This document shows positions 22,352-31,730 of a stretch of 37,621 nucleotides of DNA, piece after piece. A model generated the notes under the pieces. It was not told the DNA's origin. It made no database searches and saw only the letters and a program-made list of their open reading frames with translations. This DNA is from an uncultured Prevotellaceae bacterium (lineage in GTDB: Bacteria > Bacteroidota > Bacteroidia > Bacteroidales > Bacteroidaceae). The stretch is taken from positions 1 through 37,621 of the forward strand of contig CAMKTN010000023.1 of assembly GCA_946415705.1 (NCBI GenBank), written 5' to 3'. Position 1 is the first letter of the stretch. Each line of letters starts with the position of its first letter. Made by a program: the position numbers and the translations under genes.

Positions 22352-25300
22352 AAGCACTGAAAATTTACATGACGATGGGCCTGCTGCTGGTGTCTTCACT
22401 GGCGATGGCACAAATCACCCGCATTAGCGGTACGGTCAGTGATGACTTTGATGTACTGCCGGGTGTCAACGTGGTGGAGATCGATGCTTCCAACCGTATG
22501 GTCAACGCCACAGTGACGGATATGAACGGTAACTTCGTGCTTCCTGTCAAGAGTCAGAAGAACAAGGTGAAGTTCAGCTATATGGGTTTCAAGACCATCA
22601 CGCTGCCCATCAATAAGACCGTCTTCAAGGTGAAGATGGAAGAGAATGCAAAGCAGATGACCGAGGTGCAGGTCACAGCCAAGAAGAAGCTGAAGACTTC
22701 AGGTCTGGCCATCCCCGAGCGAGAGGTCAGCTTCTCAGCCCAGAGCCTCTCCGCCAAGGAGTTCGAAGGTCTCGGTATCACCTCCGTGGATGAAGCCCTG
22801 CAGGGCCGTATTGCCGGTCTGGATATTGTGGCCAACAGCGGTGACCTGGGTTCCGGCACGAGTATGCGACTGCGCGGTGCCTCCACCGTATCCACGCTCA
22901 CCAGCAACGAGCCTTTGATTGTGGTGAACGGCAACGTATGGAACGTGGATATGAGTGACTTCGACACGGCTACAGCCAATGAAGAGAAGTTCGCACAGCT
23001 CCTGAATGTGAACACCGAGGATATCGAGGACATCAAGGTCCTCAAGGATGCTGCCGCTACGGCCATCTGGGGTTCTCAGGGTGCCAACGGTGTCATCGAG
23101 ATCACTACTAAGCGTGGTCAGCGCGGCGCTCCGCAGGTCAGCTACTCTGTAAAGCTGACCATGACACATCAGCCGAAGGGTATTGATCTGCTGACAGGTG
23201 ACCAATACACCATGATGCTGAAGGAAGCCTACTTCAACCCCACACAGCAGACCCTCATCTCCAGTATCCCCGAGTTCAACTATGTGGAGTCTGATTCTGA
23301 GTATCTGATGTTCAACAAGAACACCGATTGGTTGGATCTCGTGCAGCAGAATGGTCTGCGCCAGAACCACTACATCAGCATCTCCGGTGGTGATGAGAAG
23401 ACCCTGTTCCGCATCTCTGCCGGTTACGACCATGAGACGGGTACCGTCATCAAGCAGAAGCTCCAGCGCTTCTCCACGCGTATGGCCCTTGACTACTATG
23501 TCAACGACCGCATCAAGATTATCTCCAACTTCGCGTTGACATACACCAAGAACCACCGCAACTACGAAGGTCTGATTGGTATCGCCCGCACGAAGATGCC
23601 TAACCTGTCACCGTATCGTTATGAGCGCGATGCCGACGGCAATGAATACGACACGGGTGACTACTATATCGTGCCTCAGTACGCCTTCACCAATCACGGC
23701 GATCCTGATATCGTAGGTGGCACGAATCCCTTCTCCAACCGCTTCAATGACCAGCGTAACCTCCACAACCCGCTGGCTGTCGCTGAGCTGGCAAAGAACG
23801 ACCAGACGACCTATGACATCACACCGGAACTGGAGTTGGAGTACAAACTGCTCGGCTTGGATGACAGCAGCCATCAGCTGCGCTACAACGGACGTGTGGT
23901 GATGAATGTCTATAATGACTACACCGATCAGAACTTCCCGCGTTCGCTGGTGAGCACACCTTATTATGATAATGGTTCGGCCTATAGCTTCAGCCGTAAG
24001 AACCTGGCCTTCACGACCACGCATACGCTGACGTTCCAGCCTCACTTCAAGAACGAAGATCATTACCTCCTGGCCCTGGGCCGCTTCCAGTTGGTCAGCG
24101 GTAGCTCCAGCAGCCAGAGCTCCAATGTCTATCGTCTGCCGACCACCCTGTCCACGGTCACCGCAGGTGCTTATCCCAGTGGCATGGGCAGTGGCTTCAA
24201 CGAGTGGCGCAGTCTCTACTACACGTTCTCCACGCACTACAGCTATAAGAGCCGTTATATGCTGGACTTCTCCATGCGTCTGGATGCTACGACGAAGTTC
24301 GGTCCCAACAACCGTTGGGGTTGGTTCCCCGCCATCTCCGCTCGTTGGAATATCATCGATGAGCCCTGGATGAAGGTCGTTCGCGACAAGGCGAAGATGT
24401 CCATGTTCAGCGTTCGTCCAGGTTGGGGTTGGGTAGGTAACCCGCCGACCTCTGACTACCTCTACATGAACAGCTTCTCACAGGGTGCTCCCTACCTCGG
24501 CACTTATGCCATGAATCCCAATGGTCTGAAGCTGACGAACCTGAAGTGGGAGAACAAATACACCTGGAACATTGGTTTCGACCTCGGTTTCTTTGAGGAT
24601 CGTCTGAAGTTCATCGTCGAACTCTACCACCAGACCACTAAGGACATGCTCATGTGGAATGCCGGTATCCCCAGCTCCAATGGTTGGAGCAGCCTGACCT
24701 ACCGCAATGTGGGTGATATGGTCAACAAGGGTTGGGAGTTCCAGATCCTGGGTGAGCGCCTGTTGAAGAAAGGTAAGTTCTACCTCGACCTCAACGTGAA
24801 CTTCGCCAACAACCGCAACGTCATCACGGAGATGGATCCCCTCATCCTGAATACCTTGAACATCGAGTGGAAGGAGGCGAACCGCAGTGTGGTACAGCGC
24901 GTACAGATCAACAACCCGTTTGGTTCTATCTACGGCTTCCGCAGCAAGGGCGTCTATCAGTATTCCTACGAGACCGCGAAGTCCATCACACGTGGCAAGA
25001 TGCCTGAGAGCCTGGCCAACCAAGGCTTCCAGACGTTGCAGGATTGCCTGAATGCCGGCATCACGTTCCCCGTAGCTGTCAATGAGAATGGCGAATACAT
25101 TCGCGATGCAGAGGGCAACCCCATCCAACAGCGCTTTGGCTATAAGGATGGCTCACGCGTAGGTTATCCCTTCAAGGGCGGTGATGCCATCTACGAGGAT
25201 GTGAACCACGACGGTAATATCGACAAGTACGACATTGTCTATCTGGGTAACTCTCTGCCTAAGCTGACGGGTGGTTTCGGCTTCAAGCTCCACTATGAGC

Positions 25301-25761
25301 GTCTGACGCTGAATGCGCAGTTCAACTATCGTGTGAACTACGACATCCTGAACATGGCACGTCTGGACATGGAAGCCATGACCAGCAACAACAACCAGAG
25401 CCAGGCCGTTAACTACCGTTGGCGTAAGGAAGGCGATGTGACCACGATTCCGCGTGCCCTCAACGGCGGTGCTGAGAATTCGTTGAACTACAACACGCTG
25501 GTCAGCGACCGCTTTGTAGAGGATGGTTCATTCCTGCGTCTGAACTACCTGCAGCTCAGCTACAGCATCGATCCCAAGATTCTCAAGAAGTGGCACATGA
25601 AAACCCTCAATGTCTATGTGAGTGCCAACAACCTCTTCTGTCTCACCAAGTATTCCGGTGTGGATCCTGAAATCGGTTATGGCGGCTATGGCGTGACGAC
25701 GGATAACAACCAGACACCGCGCTCGAAGTCGTACACCGTAGGTCTCACCATTGGTTTCTAA
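22348..25761 (+). CDS. SusC/RagA-type TonB-dependent outer-membrane transporter 1
   Basis: 1137 residues. The signal peptide is about 1-22 (ends LAMAQ). A carboxypeptidase-regulatory-like beta-sandwich, about 25-105, carries the usual ATVTDMNGNFVLPV. The plug domain follows (about 115-260) with the SusC signature DIEDIKVLKDAAATAIWGSQ, then GANGVIEITTKRG. The rest is a beta-barrel of alternating aromatic strands ending in ...YTVGLTIGF, with a terminal Phe as expected for Bam recognition. It imports a ligand captured by its SusD partner, powered by TonB. It is coupled to the upstream fasciclin gene, and its SusD follows after 25 bp. Confidence 0.97.
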   Translation: MKALKIYMTMGLLLVSSLAMAQITRISGTVSDDFDVLPGVNVVEIDASNRMVNATVTDMNGNFVLPVKSQKNKVKFSYMGFKTITLPINKTVFKVKMEENAKQMTEVQVTAKKKLKTSGLAIPEREVSFSAQSLSAKEFEGLGITSVDEALQGRIAGLDIVANSGDLGSGTSMRLRGASTVSTLTSNEPLIVVNGNVWNVDMSDFDTATANEEKFAQLLNVNTEDIEDIKVLKDAAATAIWGSQGANGVIEITTKRGQRGAPQVSYSVKLTMTHQPKGIDLLTGDQYTMMLKEAYFNPTQQTLISSIPEFNYVESDSEYLMFNKNTDWLDLVQQNGLRQNHYISISGGDEKTLFRISAGYDHETGTVIKQKLQRFSTRMALDYYVNDRIKIISNFALTYTKNHRNYEGLIGIARTKMPNLSPYRYERDADGNEYDTGDYYIVPQYAFTNHGDPDIVGGTNPFSNRFNDQRNLHNPLAVAELAKNDQTTYDITPELELEYKLLGLDDSSHQLRYNGRVVMNVYNDYTDQNFPRSLVSTPYYDNGSAYSFSRKNLAFTTTHTLTFQPHFKNEDHYLLALGRFQLVSGSSSSQSSNVYRLPTTLSTVTAGAYPSGMGSGFNEWRSLYYTFSTHYSYKSRYMLDFSMRLDATTKFGPNNRWGWFPAISARWNIIDEPWMKVVRDKAKMSMFSVRPGWGWVGNPPTSDYLYMNSFSQGAPYLGTYAMNPNGLKLTNLKWENKYTWNIGFDLGFFEDRLKFIVELYHQTTKDMLMWNAGIPSSNGWSSLTYRNVGDMVNKGWEFQILGERLLKKGKFYLDLNVNFANNRNVITEMDPLILNTLNIEWKEANRSVVQRVQINNPFGSIYGFRSKGVYQYSYETAKSITRGKMPESLANQGFQTLQDCLNAGITFPVAVNENGEYIRDAEGNPIQQRFGYKDGSRVGYPFKGGDAIYEDVNHDGNIDKYDIVYLGNSLPKLTGGFGFKLHYERLTLNAQFNYRVNYDILNMARLDMEAMTSNNNQSQAVNYRWRKEGDVTTIPRALNGGAENSLNYNTLVSDRFVEDGSFLRLNYLQLSYSIDPKILKKWHMKTLNVYVSANNLFCLTKYSGVDPEIGYGGYGVTTDNNQTPRSKSYTVGLTIGF

Positions 25762-25786
25762 TCTCATCCTAAAGATATTACCTATT

Positions 25787-27592
25787 ATGAAACACATCAT
25801 TCAAAACATTATCAAGCATACCTGCTACGTCTGTGCAGGGCTACTGCTGGTCAGTTGTGGTGATTTCTTGGAGATTACCCCTCGTGACATCGTCACAGAG
25901 GATAACTTCTGGGATGAGAAGAAAGACGTGGACCAGATGGTGTCCGGCTGCTACACGGCCATGCAGAATAGTAGTTTCATCGCCCGTTGCATCGTGTGGG
26001 GTGAAGTCCGTGGCAAGGACATGGACGGCCGCTCGGATGTCAACAGTTTCGATGACCTCTACCAGGCGCTGGTGAACAACCTGTTACCCTCCAACCAGTT
26101 TACGGACTGGTCCTCGTTCTACTATGTCATCAACAAGTGTAATACGATTATCCGTATGGCGCCCGAGGTGCATGAGAAAGATCCTGCCTACCGACAGAGC
26201 GACGTCCAGGCCACCATCGCTGAGATGACGGCGCTCCGCTCCCTCTGCTACTGGTATCTCATCCGTACCTTCGATGCTGTACCCTTCTATCGCGAAGGTA
26301 TTCAGCAGGAAGATGAGGTGCAGAGCTTGGCGCCTACTTCCTTCGACAATGTCCTCAACGAGTTGATAGCCGACTTGGAGTCCGTGAAGGCTGATGCCTT
26401 GGAGCACTATCCTGCCACCTCGGATAACGATCGCGACAACGGAAGCATCAACAGCAATTGCAACCGCATTACACGCTCTGCCATCAATGCGATGCTTTGT
26501 GATATGTATCTCTGGCGTGGCGACTACGACAAGGTGATCGCTTGTGCTGATGAGATTATGGCTGTCAAGAAACGTGAATACGAGAAGAACTATGGCAAGA
26601 GCATGGTGGGTAGCGGCTATTCTCCCGAAGCCATCGCTGCGTCATCGGGCAACCTCACCGCGTATCTCTACAAGAACGCAGCTGCTACCCCCAACGATGT
26701 CTTCAATGCCATCTTCGGTCTGGGCAACAGCTACGAGAGTATCTTCGAGATCTCGTTCAACAACACCGGTAAGACCAGTCCTTACATCAAGAGCTCCGCG
26801 CTGGGTGAGTACTATGGGTCCGCCAATGAAGACAAGGATTACGGCGTTGTCAACAGCGGTGCCGGTTTCCTGCGCCCAATGTCCGACCTCGTGAATGAAG
26901 CACAGGGTGCCAGTGGCAAATGGTCGGTATTCCGCAACGCCTATGATACCCGCTACTTCTGCAGTATGCAGGTGGATGACGGCTACAATGAAGGTGTCAC
27001 CCGTAAGGGCGTGGCTTCCATTTTCGCGGTCTCCGTAGAAGGTGGTAAGTATATCAACTACACCTCTACGACATCCGGTGCTCCGTTTGGTATTCGCTCG
27101 TACATGGATCGCAACTGGATCTTCTACCGCCTGACGGATGTCATGCTGATGGAAGCAGAGGCTTACATGATGAAATCTACGGATGACGCCACGTTGGCTA
27201 CCAACACTGACTTGTGGGCAAAGGCCTTCGACCTCATCGAGGTGGTCTCCAACCGTTCTGTCACCAATCCTGCCAGCCAGCTGAAGAACACGAATACAGC
27301 CACCCGCAACCGCGACCAGCTGAAGGAGCTGTTGCGCAACGAGCGCCGTGCTGAGTTGCTGTTCGAAGGCAAGAACTGGTTCGACATGCTCCGCTACAGC
27401 CGTCAGGCTGGTTATGATCTCGGCGAACTCAACAGCGTGCCCGCCAAGTGCGGTTCCCGCAACTCGTCGAAGCCTTACCCCAGCTGGGCACATGTCTTCT
27501 GGCCTTACAACAAGGACGAGGTCAAGAAGAATCCGAATCTCAACCAGAAAGGAATCTATCAACAAGGCAATGAGGAGGATGAAGAATTCTAA
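25787..27592 (+). CDS. SusD/RagB-type surface lipoprotein 1
   Basis: 601 residues from the ATG at 25787; the upstream ATG at 25751 overlaps the SusC end and lacks a signal-like sequence. The lipobox LLVSC (Cys24) is followed by GDFLEITPRD, the typical SusD opening. TPR-like helices follow: ALRSLCYWYLIRTFDAVPF near 160 is the conserved SusD segment, and RNERRAELLFEGKNWFDMLR near 527 is the C-terminal SusD signature. It forms the lid over SusC 1 and binds its ligand at the surface. Aromatic residues are plentiful, but the ligand cannot be named. Confidence 0.96.
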   Translation: MKHIIQNIIKHTCYVCAGLLLVSCGDFLEITPRDIVTEDNFWDEKKDVDQMVSGCYTAMQNSSFIARCIVWGEVRGKDMDGRSDVNSFDDLYQALVNNLLPSNQFTDWSSFYYVINKCNTIIRMAPEVHEKDPAYRQSDVQATIAEMTALRSLCYWYLIRTFDAVPFYREGIQQEDEVQSLAPTSFDNVLNELIADLESVKADALEHYPATSDNDRDNGSINSNCNRITRSAINAMLCDMYLWRGDYDKVIACADEIMAVKKREYEKNYGKSMVGSGYSPEAIAASSGNLTAYLYKNAAATPNDVFNAIFGLGNSYESIFEISFNNTGKTSPYIKSSALGEYYGSANEDKDYGVVNSGAGFLRPMSDLVNEAQGASGKWSVFRNAYDTRYFCSMQVDDGYNEGVTRKGVASIFAVSVEGGKYINYTSTTSGAPFGIRSYMDRNWIFYRLTDVMLMEAEAYMMKSTDDATLATNTDLWAKAFDLIEVVSNRSVTNPASQLKNTNTATRNRDQLKELLRNERRAELLFEGKNWFDMLRYSRQAGYDLGELNSVPAKCGSRNSSKPYPSWAHVFWPYNKDEVKKNPNLNQKGIYQQGNEEDEEF

Positions 27593-27618
27593 TCATTGGC
27601 ATAAATCATAGTATCATC

Positions 27619-29763
27619 ATGAATAAGTATTATAGAATTCCCGTTCTAACCTTCTTGACGACGCTGGCGTTCATGACCCTGATCGTCACGTCATGTAAGG
27701 ATGATATTCCCGAGGAGTATCAGAAGACTGAGCAGAAGGACATGCTGAGTGATTACCTCAAGAATCATGAGGATTTCTCGCTCTTCGCACGTATGGTGGA
27801 GAAAGCCGGCAAGATGGACCTCTTCTCAACCTACGGCACCTACACCTGCTTTGCCCCCACGAATGCGGCCGTGAACAGCTACCTGGCCTCGCAAGGCCTC
27901 TCATCGGTGGAAGAGTTTTCCAATGAGGAATGCGACACGCTGGTGAGCACCATGACCATCGCCTCCAGTGCCTTTACCCTGTCCGACCTCCGTGGTATCA
28001 CCTTCATGGAGGAGAACAACATGCTGGGCCGCGCCTTGAAGTTGGAGGAGGTCCCCATCGTCATTCAAACCGAGTATGGCGAGGAAGAGGTCTCCACGTT
28101 CATCATCAACGGTACCGGTCGCGTCATCTATGAGTTGGCCAATGACACCGTGCTGAACGGTTTTGTACATCCTGTCGATGGCATGGTTCGCGCATCCAGC
28201 GACCTCCTCCCGGATGTCATCAAGAAAGACCCCACGCTCAGCATCTGGGCACAGTGCCTCTTGCTCACCGGTCTCAACGACGACCTGGTACGTCGCAAGG
28301 ATGAGTCCTATAACTACCACGATTTTGAGGAATTGGAAGGACTCTATCACTCCGACAACCATAACAACTGGTGCTGGGTGCCCCGTACCCGCAACTATGG
28401 TTACACCGCCTTCTGTGTACAGGATGAGGTGCTGAACCACTACAGCGAGTATCCTGATGTGACGTACAACAAGAACATCTATACGTGGGAGGATCTCTAC
28501 GACTATGCCTGCACCGTCTATCCCGAAGGGGCAGGGGAGAGCTACTACGGCAAGTCCGCCAGTGCGCTGAAGGATGCACGCAACCCCTTGCACAAGCTGA
28601 TCGCTTACCATCTCTTGCCCCGTCGTGGTGTCTATGAGAAGCTCTACTCCAACTGCACTATCCTGCGCACGCTCATCAATCCTACTGAGTGGTACCAGAC
28701 AATGAGTCCGCTTTCTACCTTGAAGGTCGAGTGCGTCTATCCGAACAATGAGTTCCACGAGGATAGCGAGCAGACCTCTCTGGACAATCAGCCGGGTGTC
28801 GTCTATCTCAACCATATCTATGACCCCCGTCGTCCTAACCTCTACGAGCGTGGTGCCATGGTCTATAAGGATGTGGTGGAGGAGATGCGCAACGACCAGA
28901 ACTGCGAGAACGGCGTATATTACTACATTGACCGTCTGATAGACTATGGTTCAGACACGCAAAACCATGTCTTCAACGCACGTATGCGCATGGACCTTTA
29001 TACATTCTGGCCTGAGTTGATGAACAATGATATCCGCACAATGCAGACGAATCTGCTCAATGATGCTACCGACAGTAAGACAACGGCTTGCAAGAACTAC
29101 ATCTTCCCGTCGGGCTATCTGGAAAATGTAGAGTCCAGCAACGATGGTGACTTCATCTACCAGGGTGCCCGTAACTACTATTGGAGCTATGAGGGCGATG
29201 AGTTCAACCTCCGTTCCGACCAAGGCCTGTATGACATGACCTTCCGTTTGCCCCCCGTGCCCGATGGCCAGTACCAGATCCGCCTGGGCTTCGCGCTGAT
29301 TCCCAGCCGCGGTATCGGTCAGTTCTATGTCGATGGCCTGCCGCAGGGTATTCCTCTTGACATGCGTTCCACAGGTTGGACCGATAAGACCGGTTGGCAG
29401 AAGCTCCTTGTCAATGACAATACGTCCAAGTATATGGAGACTGCCGAACAGAACAAGAAAGACCTGCACAACCAAGGTTGGTACCACGGTCCCGCCAGCG
29501 TCCGATGCATCAATATCAACAATGCCAGTCCTCTGAAGGATGAAGCGTTATCACTGAGTAATTCGCATCCGTTCTGTAATATCGCGAACACCATCCGCCG
29601 TGTCATCTACACAGGTCACCTCTCGGGTGATAAACAGCACACCATCCGCATCCGCAGTGTATGGTCGGAGGGCGGTGCCGAGCTGATGTTCGACTACATT
29701 GAAATCGTTCCCAAGAGCGTCTATGGTATCGACACCGAAGGCGCCGGCGAGGATGACCTCTAA
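27619..29763 (+). CDS. Fasciclin-domain surface lipoprotein 2
   Basis: 714 residues. The lipobox IVTSC (Cys26) is followed by KDD, as in fasciclin lipoprotein 1, suggesting surface exposure. The first FAS1 module spans about 45-195: DFSLFARMVEKAGKMDLFS, then GTYTCFAPTNAAVNSYL (the H1-like TxFAPTNxA motif), and NDTVLNGFVHPVDGMVRAS (the H2-like end). A second, more divergent FAS1-like module lies at about 200-410 (LSIWAQCLLLTGLNDDL onward). The C-terminal part, about 490-690, looks like a beta-sandwich (FNLRSDQGLYDMTFRLPPVP). It lies 26 bp after SusD 1, within the operon. Confidence 0.88.
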   Translation: MNKYYRIPVLTFLTTLAFMTLIVTSCKDDIPEEYQKTEQKDMLSDYLKNHEDFSLFARMVEKAGKMDLFSTYGTYTCFAPTNAAVNSYLASQGLSSVEEFSNEECDTLVSTMTIASSAFTLSDLRGITFMEENNMLGRALKLEEVPIVIQTEYGEEEVSTFIINGTGRVIYELANDTVLNGFVHPVDGMVRASSDLLPDVIKKDPTLSIWAQCLLLTGLNDDLVRRKDESYNYHDFEELEGLYHSDNHNNWCWVPRTRNYGYTAFCVQDEVLNHYSEYPDVTYNKNIYTWEDLYDYACTVYPEGAGESYYGKSASALKDARNPLHKLIAYHLLPRRGVYEKLYSNCTILRTLINPTEWYQTMSPLSTLKVECVYPNNEFHEDSEQTSLDNQPGVVYLNHIYDPRRPNLYERGAMVYKDVVEEMRNDQNCENGVYYYIDRLIDYGSDTQNHVFNARMRMDLYTFWPELMNNDIRTMQTNLLNDATDSKTTACKNYIFPSGYLENVESSNDGDFIYQGARNYYWSYEGDEFNLRSDQGLYDMTFRLPPVPDGQYQIRLGFALIPSRGIGQFYVDGLPQGIPLDMRSTGWTDKTGWQKLLVNDNTSKYMETAEQNKKDLHNQGWYHGPASVRCININNASPLKDEALSLSNSHPFCNIANTIRRVIYTGHLSGDKQHTIRIRSVWSEGGAELMFDYIEIVPKSVYGIDTEGAGEDDL

Positions 29764-29801
29764 TCATCGTAATCCCAAGAATAAGAAGATACATTCAGAT
29801 T

Positions 29802-31730
29802 ATGAAGACGAAACAATATTTCAACGCATTCCTCGCTCTCGCAGTGCTGCCGCTGGCTATGGTGTCATGTACTGATGCGTGGGATGAGCACTATGGCGAT
29901 GAAGCAGGTGCCGGCATTGTTGATGCCCCCACGTTGTGGGAGTATGTCCTTGCAGACCCCGACCTGAAGCCTTTCTCTCAGGTGGCTAAGCATGTCGGTT
30001 ACGATGCTGTGCTGCAGTCGCCCCAGTCCTTCACGTTGTGGGCTCCCGTCATCACCCAGGAGCAGGCCGATAGCGTCATCGCCGTCTATGAGGCTGAGAA
30101 GCGTGAAGTCGATAACAACGGCAACCTGCGTAAGAACCAGGACAACGCTGCCGTCATTCAGTTCATGCAGAACCACATGGCGATGGCCGGCCGCTCGGTG
30201 AACTCCCTCACCAACGACTCGGTTCGTATGTGGAATGGTAAGTACATGGTGCTGACCTCGAATACGCTCAACGACGTTCCCTTCGTGAGTAAGAACAACA
30301 TTGCCTGCAATGGTGTGTTCTACAAGCTGCCACGTAAGCAGACCTTCTTCCCCAACCTGCGTGAAGTGCTGGAACAGGAGGAGGGCCTTGACAGCGTCGC
30401 CCATTTCTATCAGATGTTCGATGTCTATGAGCTGGACGAGCAGTCTTCCGTGATGCAGGATATCGTGGATGGTGAGATTGTCTATGCAGACTCTGTCATG
30501 CGCCTGTCCAACAACCTCTACGGTTGGCTCGGATATATCGCACGCGAAGACAGCGCTTACATCTATCTGGCTCCCACGAAGGAAGTCTGGAAGCAGGAGT
30601 ATGAGAAGTACTACAATTGGTTCAAGTACATCGATGACAGCAAACTGGGCAACCGTGACTCTGTCCGTCAGATGAACGCGCGCTTCGCCATCAACCGTGG
30701 CCGCTACTTCAACAACCACATCCAGCGTCGCTCACAGGACCAGCAGAAGGACTCCCTCACGAACACCTTCTACGTGAATACCAAGGACTACTGGGGCCTG
30801 AACGTCTTCCATCACCCGATGGTGGACGACGGCATTCTGGCAGGCCTGACACCTATCCAGTGTTCCAACGGTCTGCTGTATAAGGATGCCGATGGTCGCA
30901 TTGCTGACACGCTGACATTCCGTCAGAAGCGTTATATCCAGCCTTGGATCTTCGGCAACTACAAGTCGCGTCTCATCAAGCCCCAGGGTAGTGAGACCTA
31001 TTCCTCCGTCGTTGCGGCTACCATCCGCAAGGTCGTGGACAAGGCAAGTATTAAAGTAGGTACCACCACGGAGATTGACCCGGAAACCGGTGAAGAGGTG
31101 GAGAAAGACATCGTTCAGGAAACGACATTCCCTGAATTGCGCGACAAGCAGTACGTGGAATTCGAGCCTGCGACCTATAAGAACACCACCAACCTCAACA
31201 CGAACCTGTATTTCTATCTCCAGAACACCTTCTCCGACCTCTACTATAATGTATATGTGGTGATGGTGCCTGAATTTGCCCGTGACAACTATGACAAGGA
31301 GAAGATCCTTCCCGTGCCGTTCAAGGTCTATTTCAGTGAGCGCAACGAGAAGCCCGGTAGTGGCAGCAGCACGGATGTAGATCCCGATTCCGGTGAGTTC
31401 GGCCGCGAGTCTTCGCTGTCACTGCCCGAAGGTGAGACCCACGGAAGTGGTAGCACGTTCGAGTCGAAGGGTGACGCCGTGGAGCTTATCTGCATCGACA
31501 AGGCGCATAAGTTCAACTTCGCGTCCTACAATGTCTTCACCAGCATGGGCCCCACACAGCGCTATCGCTTCTATTCCACGGCCAGCCGTTCCGAGATGAA
31601 CAATAAGACGAAGTCCAATATCCTGCGCATCAACCGGATCATCTATATCCCGTTCGAGACGGAGCAGGAAGCCAAGAACTTCAAGCTGGAATTATCTGAT
31701 TTGTCTAACCTGAAAGAGTATAAAGAATGA
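29802..31730 (+). CDS. Fasciclin-like surface lipoprotein 3
   Basis: 642 residues. Lipobox AMVSC (Cys23), followed by TDAWDEHY with acids that may serve surface export. A divergent FAS1 module spans about 40-190: TLWEYVLADPDLKPFSQVAK, then SPQSFTLWAPVITQEQA and NNIACNGVFYKLP. A second module follows (NLREVLEQEEGLDSV onward). A Gly/Ser/Asp/Glu-rich flexible segment (about 510-555) precedes a final beta-rich part. Its stop overlaps the start of SusC 2 by 4 bp, mirroring the fasciclin 1/SusC 1 junction. Confidence 0.8.
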   Translation: MKTKQYFNAFLALAVLPLAMVSCTDAWDEHYGDEAGAGIVDAPTLWEYVLADPDLKPFSQVAKHVGYDAVLQSPQSFTLWAPVITQEQADSVIAVYEAEKREVDNNGNLRKNQDNAAVIQFMQNHMAMAGRSVNSLTNDSVRMWNGKYMVLTSNTLNDVPFVSKNNIACNGVFYKLPRKQTFFPNLREVLEQEEGLDSVAHFYQMFDVYELDEQSSVMQDIVDGEIVYADSVMRLSNNLYGWLGYIAREDSAYIYLAPTKEVWKQEYEKYYNWFKYIDDSKLGNRDSVRQMNARFAINRGRYFNNHIQRRSQDQQKDSLTNTFYVNTKDYWGLNVFHHPMVDDGILAGLTPIQCSNGLLYKDADGRIADTLTFRQKRYIQPWIFGNYKSRLIKPQGSETYSSVVAATIRKVVDKASIKVGTTTEIDPETGEEVEKDIVQETTFPELRDKQYVEFEPATYKNTTNLNTNLYFYLQNTFSDLYYNVYVVMVPEFARDNYDKEKILPVPFKVYFSERNEKPGSGSSTDVDPDSGEFGRESSLSLPEGETHGSGSTFESKGDAVELICIDKAHKFNFASYNVFTSMGPTQRYRFYSTASRSEMNNKTKSNILRINRIIYIPFETEQEAKNFKLELSDLSNLKEYKE